From the NCBI RefSeq assembly GCF_004135935.1, contig NZ_CP025086.1:1178001-1242000 (forward strand): DNA of 64,000 bases, read 5' to 3'. Below are positions 29,177 to 38,700 of this stretch, piece after piece (positions within the stretch are counted from its first letter, which is position 1; each line of letters opens with the position of its first letter). This stretch comes from Methylovirgula ligni (GTDB lineage: Bacteria; Pseudomonadota; Alphaproteobacteria; Rhizobiales; Beijerinckiaceae). The translations under genes were made by a program, and so were the position numbers. Under the pieces are notes generated by a model. It had not been told where the DNA came from. It saw only the letters and a list, made by a program, of their open reading frames with translations, and made no database searches.

Positions 29177-30985
29177 GTGTCGAGCACCGATACGACGACC
29201 GGATTTGCCACGGCGCAGCATTCACGCGGCCGCACACAGCGGCCGCTTCCCGCATGGCTGTTGATAGCCATCTGTTCGGGCCTCAGCGCGGTGGTTTCCG
29301 CCGCCAGCATTTCGAGCGTGTGGCGGAAGAGCACGTTCTTCGACTCCGACGATGCGATGCAGCTCGTCGAGGTGCGGGCACTTCTCAACGGCCAGAACTG
29401 GTTTGATCTCACCGCCGCCCGGCTCGATCCGCCGCAAGGCGTCTTCATGCATTGGTCGCGGTTGATCGACGCGCCACTCGCGCTTCTGATCCGGTTTTTC
29501 GAACTCTTCATGTCCGCCGGCGATGCCGAGCGGGCGACGCGCATCGTTTTTCCGCTGCTCCTGCTGACTTTGCTCTATGCCGGGGTTGCGCATTTGGCGC
29601 GCCGGCTTATCGGCGTCGAGGGCATCCTCCCCGCGCTCATCCTGGTGCTGCTCAGCGGCGCGGTCTTCGGCCAATTCCAGCCCGGCCGCATCACCCATTC
29701 GGCGGCGCAGGTCGTGCTGCTCGTTTTCATGGTCGGCAGTTTTGTCGATGCGCTCGATCAGGCCCTCGCCCGCCGCGCTGCGGTCGCGGGCGCGCTCGCC
29801 GCCGGTTCGCTCGCGATCAGCCTCGAGAATCTTCCGTTCGTCGTCGTCTTAATGGCAGCCGCTGTCCTGCTGTGGATCGGCCTTGGCGATGGCTTGCGCA
29901 AACAGATGATCGCCTTCGGTCTCGGGCTGGGCGTGACTCTGCCCATCGTCTTCTTCGCGACGATCGGCAACGCGCATTGGTCCGATGACAGTTGTGACGC
30001 CTTCTCGCGCACCTATCTTGTGCCCGGCCTTGCCGGCGCTGCCGTGCTGGTGCTGCTCGGCCTTGTATCGCCCCGGCTACCGCGATGGCCGCTAAGGCTC
30101 GCGGGTGCGGCGCTGGCGGGGGGCGCCGTGCTCGCCGCCGCCGCCGCGATCCGGCCGGGCTGTTTCGTCGATCCCTATAGCGGCATCGACCCGCTGCTGC
30201 GTGACATCTGGCTCAAGCATGTCGAAGAGGCGCTCCCGCTTGCGCGCTTTGCGCTTCTGCGGCCGATTCCGGCTCTGACGCTCTCCATGCCGATCATCCT
30301 GGGCGTGGCGGCAACCCTTGTCGCCGTCTGGCGCACGCATGGGCTCGCGCGTCTGCGTTGGGGCGTCGTCGCGGCGATGGCGAGCGCCGGTCTGCTGCTG
30401 AGCTTCTGGCAAATCCGCATGATAGCTTTCGCAACGCCGCTCGCGCTGCTGGGCGGCGCCTGGGGGATCGTGCGGCTAAAAGATTATTCGAAGACGACGC
30501 GATGGCGCGAGGCAGCTTCACTCGCCTTTCTGCTCGTGTTGCCGTTCTCCTCGATCGGCTGGGCGCTTGCCACGCCGGCTTTGGGCGCCAAAACGGCGGA
30601 TAGGCGCGACGCCTGTCTGGCAACATCGGCCTTCGCCGATCTGGCGCGGCTTCCGCCGGGGCTCGTCGCCGGGCCGATCGATGCTGGTTCACACATTCTC
30701 GCGCTCACGCCGCACTCGGTGCTTGCGGCGCCTTATCATCGCGACAATCACGGCAATCGCATCGTGCTCGACGCGCTTCTCGCCAGGCCTTCGCGCGCGC
30801 ACGACATTCTATCGAGCGCGAAGGTCACCTATGTCGTGCAATGCGCGGGGCTTGGCGAATTTGCAGGGCTTGCAAAGCGCGCGCCCGATTCGCTCGCCGC
30901 GCAGATCGTCGCCGGAACATTGCCGGCGTGGCTCGCACCATTGTCACACGGCGGCGCGTATCAAGTCTTTGTGATGAAGCCGTAG
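29177..30985 (+). CDS. Multi-spanning membrane protein, GT-C-like
   Basis: 602 aa from GTG at 29177, chosen because GGAG lies 7 bases upstream; an in-frame TTG at 29150 would add nine residues. It has 10-12 predicted transmembrane helices. The first periplasmic loop carries FFDSDDAMQLVEVR, an acidic DxD-like motif typical of GT-C glycosyltransferases using polyprenyl-linked sugars. A soluble C-terminal part (residues 470-602) follows. Substrate and acceptor unknown; the family is often left hypothetical. Confidence 0.65.
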   Translation: MSSTDTTTGFATAQHSRGRTQRPLPAWLLIAICSGLSAVVSAASISSVWRKSTFFDSDDAMQLVEVRALLNGQNWFDLTAARLDPPQGVFMHWSRLIDAPLALLIRFFELFMSAGDAERATRIVFPLLLLTLLYAGVAHLARRLIGVEGILPALILVLLSGAVFGQFQPGRITHSAAQVVLLVFMVGSFVDALDQALARRAAVAGALAAGSLAISLENLPFVVVLMAAAVLLWIGLGDGLRKQMIAFGLGLGVTLPIVFFATIGNAHWSDDSCDAFSRTYLVPGLAGAAVLVLLGLVSPRLPRWPLRLAGAALAGGAVLAAAAAIRPGCFVDPYSGIDPLLRDIWLKHVEEALPLARFALLRPIPALTLSMPIILGVAATLVAVWRTHGLARLRWGVVAAMASAGLLLSFWQIRMIAFATPLALLGGAWGIVRLKDYSKTTRWREAASLAFLLVLPFSSIGWALATPALGAKTADRRDACLATSAFADLARLPPGLVAGPIDAGSHILALTPHSVLAAPYHRDNHGNRIVLDALLARPSRAHDILSSAKVTYVVQCAGLGEFAGLAKRAPDSLAAQIVAGTLPAWLAPLSHGGAYQVFVMKP

Positions 30986-31197
30986 GCGGACTTTTAGCGG
31001 CCGAATGCCGCCGACCGTGAAAGATACGCTGCTCCAGCATATTGAAAGACGTTCTTTGCGAAATGTACTTTGCGAAATTTTCGAGAAATCAGCAGCGGTC
31101 CGCACCGCAGGACAAGATTGCCAAAGCTTAATTTGAAGGCACCAGCCGGTGGGCCTAGCTCTGCCCAATCGATTTCGAGTCGATGGGGAGATTGATC

Positions 31198-31821
31198 ATG
31201 AAATCGCGCTTACCACTCGTTCTCGCACTTGCCGGCGTTGTCGGTGCGGGCCTCACGTCCATGGCGATTAACGCCAGCGCCGATCCGGTCGACGTAGCGC
31301 CTGCCGAGCACGCAATGCCGGAATCTTCGGATAACACCAAACTCACAGATGCCGATCGTGCGGCCTTCCTCGAAGCACGGATCGCTGCGCTTCATGCAGG
31401 GCTCACGCTGACACCGGAGCAGGAGAAGCTTTGGCCACCCTTCGAAAGCGCTTTGCGCGACACGCACAAGGTCATCGCTGCGCAACGCGCTGAGCGGCGC
31501 AACGAGCCTCGCCCTGCTGATCCGGTCGCGTGGCTACAGCGGATCGGAACGAATACGGTCGCGCGCGGCGAAGCCCTGAAAAAGCTCGCCGATGCAGCAG
31601 CGCCGCTTTATGCCGCGCTCAACGATGATCAAAAACATCGCCTGCCGTTCCTTCTGCATGCGGGGCGTTTTCATTTCATGTGCGGTCACATGTTCAACTG
31701 GCATGACGCGGTCGATCACGATGACCGCGATGGCGATTGGCATGAGGAGGACGAGCATCATCACGGAATGGAGATGGACCATGACCAGGATAGCGATGGT
31801 CCCGATAATGAAGACCACTGA
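31198..31821 (+). CDS. Periplasmic Spy/CpxP-like (LTXXQ) protein with acidic His-rich tail
   Basis: 207 aa. Signal peptide MKSRLPLVLALAGVVGAG... with cleavage near NASA. The mature helical part contains HAGLTLTPEQEKLWPPFESAL, matching the LTxxQ motif of Spy/CpxP envelope-stress chaperones. From about residue 165 the tail is extremely rich in His, Asp, Glu and Met (HDDRDGDWHEEDEHHHGMEMDHD), suggesting metal binding. ATG at 31198 is preferred to 31183 because GGGGAG precedes it and the signal peptide starts there. Monocistronic. Confidence 0.75.
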   Translation: MKSRLPLVLALAGVVGAGLTSMAINASADPVDVAPAEHAMPESSDNTKLTDADRAAFLEARIAALHAGLTLTPEQEKLWPPFESALRDTHKVIAAQRAERRNEPRPADPVAWLQRIGTNTVARGEALKKLADAAAPLYAALNDDQKHRLPFLLHAGRFHFMCGHMFNWHDAVDHDDRDGDWHEEDEHHHGMEMDHDQDSDGPDNEDH

Positions 31822-31889
31822 TTGAAATACGACCCCGTCTCCTCGCGTCAGAAGGGGATGCGGGGCCGTCTGATCGTCAGCGGTGCATT

Positions 31890-32327
31890 TTACTTGGCTT
31901 GTTTGGCCAGCAGATCGCGGATCTCTTCAAGCAGGACTTCCTCGCGCGTCGGCGGCGCCGCCGCTTCCTTCTTCTCTTCTTCCTTGGCGAACCGGGTGCG
32001 CAGAACATTGATGCCGCGCACGACGAGGAAGAGCACGAAGGCGACGATCAGAAAGTTCAGCACGATTGTCGCGAAATTGCCCCAGGCGAGAACCGCGCCT
32101 TCCTTCTTCGCGTCGCCCAGGACATGCGCCGTGACATTGTGCGAGAGCGGCAGGAAATAATTGGAGAAATCGAGGCCGCCGGCGATCGCGCCAATGACCG
32201 GCATGATGACGTCGTTGACGAGCGAATCGACGATTTTGCCAAAGGCCGCGCCGATGATCACACCGATGGCGAGATCGACGACATTGCCCCGCATCGCGAA
32301 CTCGCGAAATTCCTTCAACACGCTCAT
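31890..32327 (-). CDS. mscL: Large-conductance mechanosensitive channel
   Basis: 145 aa. It forms the pentameric pore that opens under membrane tension during hypo-osmotic shock. TM1 contains [31 protein letters not shown]2 [20 protein letters not shown]. The charged C-terminal helix ([26 protein letters not shown]) is typical. Monocistronic. Spacing to the convergent Spy-like gene is 68 bp. Confidence 0.96.
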   Translation of the reverse strand: MSVLKEFREFAMRGNVVDLAIGVIIGAAFGKIVDSLVNDVIMPVIGAIAGGLDFSNYFLPLSHNVTAHVLGDAKKEGAVLAWGNFATIVLNFLIVAFVLFLVVRGINVLRTRFAKEEEKKEAAAPPTREEVLLEEIRDLLAKQAK

Positions 32328-32502
32328 TCTTTGACCCCCTTTTTCAAAAATCGGCCGGAGCGATCAATTGCGCTCCGGGGCGTTGACTTGGCCGTTAAAA
32401 GCCCACGCTACAAATCTAGATTCAAAATGACGGCGCATTCTTATGTACCAAACCGCACATGCTTTACATCCCCTTTGCGCCTCGTCCGGGGCGCGGGCCG
32501 GA

Positions 32503-33300
32503 TTACCAAAGGCCGCTGAAGTGCTGCAGCGGGCCGGGGCCGTGGCCGACGCTGAGTTCATTGGCCGCTTCGAGACTTCGGCTCACATAGGCCTTGGCGG
32601 TTTCGATCGCGGCTGGCAGGTCCAGCCCCTTTGCAAGACCGGCAGCGATGGCGGAAGAGAGCGTGCAGCCCGTGCCATGCGTATTCTTCGTCGCGACGCG
32701 CGGTGCGCGGAAATGCTGATAGCCGGCGCCGTCGTAAAAGACATCGATGGTTTCGCGGCTCGGCAGATGGCCGCCTTTGACCAGTACGTTCTTGAACCCG
32801 GCTTGATGGAGCTGCGCCGCAGCAGCTTCCATCTTCGCGACCGAGGTAAGTTCCGCCGTGCCCGTGAGCTGCGCGGCTTCCCCTAGATTTGGCGTCACCA
32901 AAGTCACGAGCGGTGCGAGGCGGCGCAGGATGGCCTGGCCAAGGTCCGTTTCGGCGAGGGTTTCGCCATGCGAGGCCGCGAGCACGGGGTCGAGAACGAC
33001 ATGCGCCGGCCGATAGGCCGCGAGCTTTTCCGCGACCGTCTCGACATTGGCGGCTGTCGCCAGCATGCCGATCTTCACCGCCGCGATTTCGATATCGACG
33101 AAAAGCGCGTCGATCTGTGCCGCGAGAAATTCCGGCGGTTCCGGCATGAGCGCATGCACGCCCTGCGTATTCTGCGCCGTCAGAGCGGTGATCGCGGCGA
33201 CGCCATAGCAACGCAGGGCGGCGAAGGTCTTGATGTCGGCGAGCACGCCGGCGCCGCCCGAGGGATCGAAGCCGGCAATGGAAAGCACGTTCGCGGTCAT
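32503..33300 (-). CDS. thiD: Hydroxymethylpyrimidine/phosphomethylpyrimidine kinase
   Basis: 265 aa. It phosphorylates HMP to HMP-PP in thiamine synthesis. ATG at 33300 starts the family N-terminus MTANVLSIAGFDPSGGAG. QNTQGV, VLDPVLAASHGE, TPNLGEA and the ribokinase-family anion hole NTHGTGCTLSSAIAAG follow. The long open frame upstream is not ThiD-like and overlaps the DUF2937 gene in another frame. No TPP riboswitch and no other thi gene is visible nearby. It directly follows the DUF2937 gene (1-bp gap). Confidence 0.95.
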   Translation of the reverse strand: MTANVLSIAGFDPSGGAGVLADIKTFAALRCYGVAAITALTAQNTQGVHALMPEPPEFLAAQIDALFVDIEIAAVKIGMLATAANVETVAEKLAAYRPAHVVLDPVLAASHGETLAETDLGQAILRRLAPLVTLVTPNLGEAAQLTGTAELTSVAKMEAAAAQLHQAGFKNVLVKGGHLPSRETIDVFYDGAGYQHFRAPRVATKNTHGTGCTLSSAIAAGLAKGLDLPAAIETAKAYVSRSLEAANELSVGHGPGPLQHFSGLW

Positions 33301-33301
33301 G

Positions 33302-33820
33302 TCAGGCTTCGACGGGGGCATTGCGGCGGCGAAAGAGTTTCTTGCGATGGCGGATCGGCAGGCCGATGAGATGCACCAATCCGCCGCCGATGACAAAGCC
33401 AATAATGCCGGAGATGAAGCCATCCGGCGTCGTCGGAATGGCCGGCTCATAAGCTTCGTAGGCGCGCTCGGCGATTTGCGGATCGAAGGTTTCGGCGAGC
33501 GCGACCCATTTGGCGCCGACATTCGGTGCGTCGAAGGCGGCGGCGGCATGGCGCAGCTTCGCCAGCCGGTCGATAAGATGCTGGATCTCGACGCCGCGCC
33601 CTTGTGCCAGCGGGTCGGGGTCGGATTCGAGGCGGGCGATGGCCTGCGCCTGCGTCAGGTGCTGGGCGGTGGCGTCCGTGTCGAACTGGGTGACGATGGC
33701 GGCAAGCTCGTCGATGGCGCCGCCAAGCCGCTGCTTGTATTGCTGCCAGAATTCCGGCGCCTGCGTCGCGGCCAGGCCGAAAATAAAGGCGAAGAACAGG
33801 GCAAAGCGGCCGATGATCAT
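33302..33820 (-). CDS. DUF2937 family membrane protein
   Basis: 172 aa. N-terminal hydrophobic segment MIIGRFALFFAFIFGLAATQ, a long helical periplasmic-type region with APEFWQQYKQRLGGAIDEL, and a C-terminal hydrophobic segment (residues 133-157: DGFISGIIGFVIGGGLVHLIG) before a basic tail. The organisation matches DUF2937. Function unknown. It sits one base before the thiD start, so the two are probably cotranscribed. Confidence 0.75.
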   Translation of the reverse strand: MIIGRFALFFAFIFGLAATQAPEFWQQYKQRLGGAIDELAAIVTQFDTDATAQHLTQAQAIARLESDPDPLAQGRGVEIQHLIDRLAKLRHAAAAFDAPNVGAKWVALAETFDPQIAERAYEAYEPAIPTTPDGFISGIIGFVIGGGLVHLIGLPIRHRKKLFRRRNAPVEA

Positions 33821-33837
33821 GCGGGCTCCGTTGGGGC

Positions 33838-33905
33838 GGACAGCATCGGATTTGTCCGAAAACCACTTCGCGCTTTTCGGTCCGATGCTGAACCGGACCG
33901 CATGA
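33838..33905. repeat. Family B-like palindromic element
   Basis: GCATCGGA-TTTGTCCGAAAAC ... CGCTTTTCGG-TCCGATGC forms an imperfect inverted repeat (33843-33892), followed by GAACCGGACCGCATGA. It lies in the promoter region of the DUF2937-thiD unit and resembles the second half of the 11288-11402 element. Confidence 0.5.
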
Positions 33906-33933
33906 TTATAGGGCATCGCCTGCGGGTATGCGA

Positions 33934-34941
33934 TCAGGCCGGCATTTCGAGCAGGCCGGCCGCACCTTCGCCGGTGCCGAAGAGGAGATGGCGTCCGGTC
34001 TCGTCCCAGGCGAGCGCGGTGACCGGGTCTTGCGTTCCTGCCTCCGTCCGGCGCACCAGAATTTCGGCGCCATCGGTCATGCGGCAGAGGAGAACCCAGC
34101 CGTCCTCGTAGCCGATCGCGACGACCAGCGCCTTCGGGTGGCAGGCGACGCGCGAGACTTTCGCACGCCGCACGCCGCATTCACGCGGCTGTTTGCCCAT
34201 TGGTCCGTCCTTGTCCTTGAACGGCCAGACGATGCAGGCCTCGGCGCCGGACGTCGCCAGCCAATGGCCGTCGCTGGACCAGGAGAGGGAACGGGTCTTC
34301 GCCGGGTAGCCCGACATGCGCATGTCGCGTTTGTCGGCGAGCCGCCAGCCGTGCAGCGCATTCTCCTGCATCGAAGTGACGAGAAAACGCCCGTCCGGCG
34401 AGAACGCCGTGTCGAGATGCGCGCCCTTCCAGCTGAGGACTTCGGGCGCCGCCGCGACGTTGGGAAACCAGAGCGTCGCGCCATTGTAATGGGCGATTGC
34501 AAGCCGGTAGCCCTTGGGCGCGAAGGCAAGGCCGCGTACGGAAGACAGCGCGGTGAAATTCTTCAGCGCGCCGTGCGCATCGCGGGCGAAGACCTGCTTG
34601 CCGGAGGACCAGGCGAGTGCGCCGTCGTCGCGCCCGGCGAGCGCGTCGATCCACTTGCCCTTTTCGGAATGAATTTCTTCCCGTGTGCCATCGGCGGCGA
34701 GTGCGACGATGCGGCCGTCGTCACCGCCGGTGAGAAGCCTTTTGCCGGCGAGCGCCGCGACGAGAATAGCGCCGTCTTCATGCAGCGGGATGCGCGTATC
34801 GCCGCCCGCGCCATGCCACAGGGCCGTGCCGTCGCCGAGCGCCAGCACCGCGACCGGCCCGAGAAAGGCCGCCGCGGTGACATGCGCGTCGGCGGCGAGC
34901 GGCGTCACGCGCTCGGTAAGGGAGGTTGCCGTCTCGGCCAT
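33934..34941 (-). CDS. WD40-repeat protein
   Basis: 335 aa, several WD40-type blades visible, for example DTAFSPDGRFLVTSMQENALHGWRL, SLSWSSDGHWLATSGAEACIVWPF and ALAWDETGRHLLFGTGEGAAGLLE. It is soluble with no signal peptide. The start overlaps the stop of the COG0523 GTPase (TAATG), showing translational coupling. WD40 proteins next to zinc COG0523 GTPases suggest a scaffold or partner role, which is inference only. Confidence 0.8.
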   Translation of the reverse strand: MAETATSLTERVTPLAADAHVTAAAFLGPVAVLALGDGTALWHGAGGDTRIPLHEDGAILVAALAGKRLLTGGDDGRIVALAADGTREEIHSEKGKWIDALAGRDDGALAWSSGKQVFARDAHGALKNFTALSSVRGLAFAPKGYRLAIAHYNGATLWFPNVAAAPEVLSWKGAHLDTAFSPDGRFLVTSMQENALHGWRLADKRDMRMSGYPAKTRSLSWSSDGHWLATSGAEACIVWPFKDKDGPMGKQPRECGVRRAKVSRVACHPKALVVAIGYEDGWVLLCRMTDGAEILVRRTEAGTQDPVTALAWDETGRHLLFGTGEGAAGLLEMPA

Positions 34942-36038
34942 TATGCGGCGCAGGCCAGAAAGCCCTGACGGATTTCGTCTTCCTTCAAATGCCGGCCGAT
35001 GAAGACGACGCGGCTTGTTCGCTTTTCGTCCGGCCGCCATTCGCGCTGCACGTCGCCATCGAGCATCATATGCACGCCCTGAAAGACGAAGCGCTTGGGT
35101 TCGTTCTTGAAGGCGAGGATGCCTTTGGAACGCAGGATCGAAGGCCCTTCCTTCTGGATGTAATCGTTGAGCCAGGGCAGGAATTTCTCGGGATCGACAT
35201 CGCCGTCGAGGGACAAGGCGACCGATTGCATCTCCTCGTCGTGATAATGCTTGAGGCCGTGCTTGTGCTCATGGCTCTCGTGGTTCGCGTGGTCATGATC
35301 GTGGGCGTGGTGCTCATGCTCATGATGTTCATGATCATGGTCGTGACCGTGATGATGATCGTGGCCGTGATGGTGATGGTCGTCCTCGTCCTCGGTTTCG
35401 AGGAAGGACGGCTCGATTTCGAGGATGCGGTCGAGATCGAAGGCGTTGCGGCCGAGCACGGCGTCGAGCGGCACGGCGCAGTTCACCGTCCGGTGCAGTT
35501 TGGCATAGGGGTTGATAGCGCGGATGCGCGCCTCCACCTCGGCCAGTTCGTCCTTGCTCACGGTATCGGATTTGTTGAGCAGGATGACATCGGCGAAGGC
35601 GATCTGGTTCTTGGCCTCCGGCGCGTCCTTCAGACGCTCGGACAGCCATTTGGCGTCGGCGACGGTGACGACGGCATCGAGACGCGCTGCCTCCTGCACA
35701 TCGGCATCGACGAAGAAGGTCTGTGCCACGGGGGCGGGATCGGCGAGGCCGGTCGTCTCGACGATGATGGCGTCGAACTTGCCCTTGCGCTTCATCAGCC
35801 CCTCGATGATGCGGATCAGATCGCCGCGCACCGTGCAGCAGATGCAGCCATTGTTCATCTCGAAGATTTCCTCGTCGGCGCCGACGACGAGGTCGTTGTC
35901 GATGCCGATCTCCCCGAATTCATTGACGATGACGGCGAATTTCTTGCCGTGCGGCTCGCTCAGGATGCGGTTGAGCAGCGTCGTCTTGCCGGCGCCGAGA
36001 TAGCCGGTGAGCACGGTGACGGGAATTTTTTCGGCCAT
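34941..36038 (-). CDS. COG0523/CobW-family GTPase with His-rich metal-binding loop
   Basis: 365 aa. Walker [16 protein letters not shown], the family metal motif [12 protein letters not shown] (CxCC), [10 protein letters not shown] and the G4 motif NKSD are present. A loop at about residues 219-262 is packed with His/Asp/Glu/Gly ([19 protein letters not shown]...). The C-terminal CobW_C domain follows. Located between the znu genes and a WD40 protein, it is probably a zinc metallochaperone used under zinc limitation. The nickel/cobalamin role of true CobW is less likely in this context. Confidence 0.93.
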   Translation of the reverse strand: MAEKIPVTVLTGYLGAGKTTLLNRILSEPHGKKFAVIVNEFGEIGIDNDLVVGADEEIFEMNNGCICCTVRGDLIRIIEGLMKRKGKFDAIIVETTGLADPAPVAQTFFVDADVQEAARLDAVVTVADAKWLSERLKDAPEAKNQIAFADVILLNKSDTVSKDELAEVEARIRAINPYAKLHRTVNCAVPLDAVLGRNAFDLDRILEIEPSFLETEDEDDHHHHGHDHHHGHDHDHEHHEHEHHAHDHDHANHESHEHKHGLKHYHDEEMQSVALSLDGDVDPEKFLPWLNDYIQKEGPSILRSKGILAFKNEPKRFVFQGVHMMLDGDVQREWRPDEKRTSRVVFIGRHLKEDEIRQGFLACAA

Positions 36039-36113
36039 GCCAAACTCCGGGAGGGATTGATCTTGCAGACAAGAGCGGCCGGACTCTAGCTCGCATCGTG
36101 GCGAGAATAGGGG

Positions 36114-36917
36114 TCAGGCCGTCTGCCAGGCGCGGATCTGGCTAGGCGCCGTGGCGAGGAGATAGATAAGCGTGCTGAGCGCGGTTATCCAGAAGCTCGT
36201 CGGCCAATCGGTATAATAGGCGAGGGTGATCCCGCCCCAGGCTTCCACAAGCGCCAGTCCCGCCGAGAGCAGGACGCCGGCAGCGACGCCGTTGACCAGC
36301 TTTTGGGCCGCCGCCGCCGGTCCGACCATCAGGGCGAAGACCAGCAGGACGCCGACGATCTGAGCGCATTCGGCCGTCGCCAAAGCGACGATGGCGAGGA
36401 AGATCACGCCATAAAGTTGCAGCGAGACGCCCTTGGCCTCCGCGAGTTCGGGTTGGAGACTGGCGAACAGCAGCGGCCGCGAGATGACCGCGAGCGTACC
36501 GAGGCAGACGGCGCCGAGCCCGAGCAGGATGACGACCGTCCCCGGATCGACCGCGAGCACGTTGCCGAAGAGCAGCGCCGTCGCATGGGTCGCGAAACTG
36601 GTGAAAAAGTGCAGGAAGAGAAGGCCGAGCGCCAGCGCGAAGGCGAGCACAAGGCCGATCGCGACATCCCGCTGCGCCAGCCGTTCGCCCATAAATCCCA
36701 TCAGAACACCGGCGACCACTGTCATCGTGACGAGACCCCAGAGGGGAGACGCGCCGATGAGGACGGCGCCCGTCGCCCCGGTGAAGCCGACATGGGCGAG
36801 CGCATGGCCGGCGAAGGTCTGCCCGCGCAGCACGAGAAAATAGCCGACGATGCCGGAAACGATGGCGACGACGGTCGCGGCGGCGAAGGCGTTGCGCATG
36901 AAATCATATTCAAACAT
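36114..36917 (-). CDS. znuB: Zinc/manganese ABC transporter permease ZnuB-like
   Basis: 267 aa with seven to eight transmembrane helices, ABC-3 family. FAGHALAHVGFTGATGAVLIG is the conserved family motif in the early loop, and ECAQIVGVLLVFALMVGPAAAAQ near the end contacts the ATPase. ATG at 36917 overlaps the end of the ATPase gene by 8 bp. It carries metal ions inward together with ZnuA and ZnuC. Confidence 0.92.
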   Translation of the reverse strand: MFEYDFMRNAFAAATVVAIVSGIVGYFLVLRGQTFAGHALAHVGFTGATGAVLIGASPLWGLVTMTVVAGVLMGFMGERLAQRDVAIGLVLAFALALGLLFLHFFTSFATHATALLFGNVLAVDPGTVVILLGLGAVCLGTLAVISRPLLFASLQPELAEAKGVSLQLYGVIFLAIVALATAECAQIVGVLLVFALMVGPAAAAQKLVNGVAAGVLLSAGLALVEAWGGITLAYYTDWPTSFWITALSTLIYLLATAPSQIRAWQTA

Positions 36918-37773
36918 GCGACGACTCTTCGCGCGCGTGTGCATGGGTATGATCGTCATGGGAGTGGCCGTGCGCATGGCCATGTTCATGCCGATGCGCG
37001 TCGGCCTCGACATCGTGGCTGCCGGACATCACGAAAATGCGGCCCTGCACCTGGATGACGTCGATGGGCGAGCCATAGAGCTTGGAGAGGACCGGCGGCG
37101 TAATCACCTCCGCGACTGGGCCGAGCGCCGCTTGGCCGCTGCCGAGATAGAGCACCTGATCGATGGCATTGAGCAGCGGATTCAATTCATGTGCGCTGAA
37201 CAGAACGGTAATGGCGAACTCGTGCTGCAGTTTCTTCACCAATTCAACGACTTCCCCCTGACGGCGGGGGTCGAGGCTGATCAACGGCTCGTCGAGAAGC
37301 AGCAATTTGGGGTCGCCGATGAGTGCCTGCGCCAGCAGCAGGCGCTGGCGCTCGCCGCCGGAGAGTTCACCGAGCGGCCGCGGGGCAAGCTTTTCAGCGC
37401 CGACACGCGCGAGCGCTTGCTGCACCTCGGCGCGGGCGGCGGGGCTCAGGATCGGCAGGCCGAGGCGATAGCCATCGGCGACGCTGGCGACGAAATCCCA
37501 GCCGCTGATCTGTAGCGTCGTCATATTACCCGCCGTCTGCGGGCGATAGCCGATTTTCGGATTGCCGCGCGTCGCCGGCTCGCCGAGCACGCGTAGCGTG
37601 CCCGACTTTGGCGCCAGCAGGCCAAGGATGGCCCGCATCAATGTGGTCTTGCCGGAACCATTCGGCCCCAGAACGCCGATGAATTGGCCGGCGGGAATGT
37701 CCAGGCTGATGTTCGCCAGGATGGTGCGCCCGCCGAGGGCCAGGGTCACATCGCGCAGCTCGATGGCGTTCAT
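36910..37773 (-). CDS. znuC: Zinc/manganese ABC transporter ATP-binding protein with His-rich tail
   Basis: 287 aa. Walker A GPNGSGKTTLMRAI, Q-loop region GYRPQTAG, signature LSGGERQRLLLAQALIG, Walker B LLLLDEPLISLD and switch His in VLFSAHEL are all present. The last ~35 residues are unusual for the family: a run rich in His (HRHEHGHAHGHSHDDHTHAHA), which may bind zinc on the cytoplasmic side. It lies between znuA (6-bp gap) and znuB (overlap). Confidence 0.93.
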   Translation of the reverse strand: MNAIELRDVTLALGGRTILANISLDIPAGQFIGVLGPNGSGKTTLMRAILGLLAPKSGTLRVLGEPATRGNPKIGYRPQTAGNMTTLQISGWDFVASVADGYRLGLPILSPAARAEVQQALARVGAEKLAPRPLGELSGGERQRLLLAQALIGDPKLLLLDEPLISLDPRRQGEVVELVKKLQHEFAITVLFSAHELNPLLNAIDQVLYLGSGQAALGPVAEVITPPVLSKLYGSPIDVIQVQGRIFVMSGSHDVEADAHRHEHGHAHGHSHDDHTHAHAREESSHV

Positions 37774-37779
37774 GAACCT

Positions 37780-38673
37780 CTACTTTGCCAGAGCGTGATC
37801 GACCGCATCGAGCTCGTTCGACATCCATTGCTGATAGGCGACGCCGAGCGGTTCGGTCTCGGTCGCGCCGATGACAGGCACGCCCGATTGCTTCGCCAGT
37901 TTCTCCATCCGCTCGGCGATCGGGTCCGATGCCTGACTGTTATATACTAACAAGACAACTTTGTGGTTTTTCAGATCGTCCTCGAAGCCCGCGACATCCG
38001 AGGCGCTCGGCTCGGTATTGTTCATGACCGCGATCTGGAAGCCCTGGTTGCGGCTCGTCAGCCCGAGCGCGTCGAGCATGTAGCCGAAGACGGGTTCTGT
38101 CGCGGTGACAGCGCGGCCAGCGAGACGGGCATGCAGTTCAGCGATTTTGGCGCGGATCGGCTTCAGCGAGTCCTCGAATTGCGCCAGACGGGCGGTGTAA
38201 TCGGCCTTATGCGCCGGGTCGATCGCGCCGAGATCGGCGGTGAACGCCTTGGCGAAGGCGGTGACGGTATCGATGTCGTACCAGATATGCGGGTTATCGC
38301 CGGACTTCTTGCCCGCGAGGTCGGCCACGACGATCACCTTGCGGTCGGGGCTCTTGGCGGCGGCGAGCAGTTTCTGCACCCAGGGGTCGTAATCGGCGCC
38401 GCTGGCGATAACGATTTTCGCCCCGGAGATGGCGCGTGCGACCGAAGGGCTCGCCTCGAAAAGATGCGGGTCCTCGTCGGGATTGCTGAGGATGCTCGTG
38501 ACGGCCACATCGCCGCCGCCGATCTGCTTGGCGACATTGCCGTAGAAATTTTCCGCGGCGACGACCGGAACCGGCGCGGCCTGCGCCAGCGCCGATGTCA
38601 GCGCCAGGCCGGCGACTGCGAGAAGGAACGAGAGCTTTCTGCGATGCGCCGTGATCGCGCGGGGGAACGACAT
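37780..38673 (-). CDS. znuA: Zinc/manganese ABC transporter substrate-binding protein ZnuA-like
   Basis: 297 aa. Signal peptide with cleavage near ALAQAA. Cluster A-I fold with metal ligands visible in DEDPHLFEASPSVAR (first His), GDNPHIWYDI (second His) and a carboxylate near the C-terminus. The usual long His/Asp loop of ZnuA is missing, so manganese cannot be excluded. The candidate Zur box 28 bp upstream favours zinc. First gene of znuA-znuC-znuB. Confidence 0.9.
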   Translation of the reverse strand: MSFPRAITAHRRKLSFLLAVAGLALTSALAQAAPVPVVAAENFYGNVAKQIGGGDVAVTSILSNPDEDPHLFEASPSVARAISGAKIVIASGADYDPWVQKLLAAAKSPDRKVIVVADLAGKKSGDNPHIWYDIDTVTAFAKAFTADLGAIDPAHKADYTARLAQFEDSLKPIRAKIAELHARLAGRAVTATEPVFGYMLDALGLTSRNQGFQIAVMNNTEPSASDVAGFEDDLKNHKVVLLVYNSQASDPIAERMEKLAKQSGVPVIGATETEPLGVAYQQWMSNELDAVDHALAK

Positions 38674-38700
38674 ATGGGGAACCTCATGTGGACGGAACGG

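Noticed and set aside
35240-35400. CATGATCATG-like near-repeats resembling a tandem array or CRISPR
   Set aside because: They are His/Asp codons of the metal-binding loop in the COG0523 GTPase.
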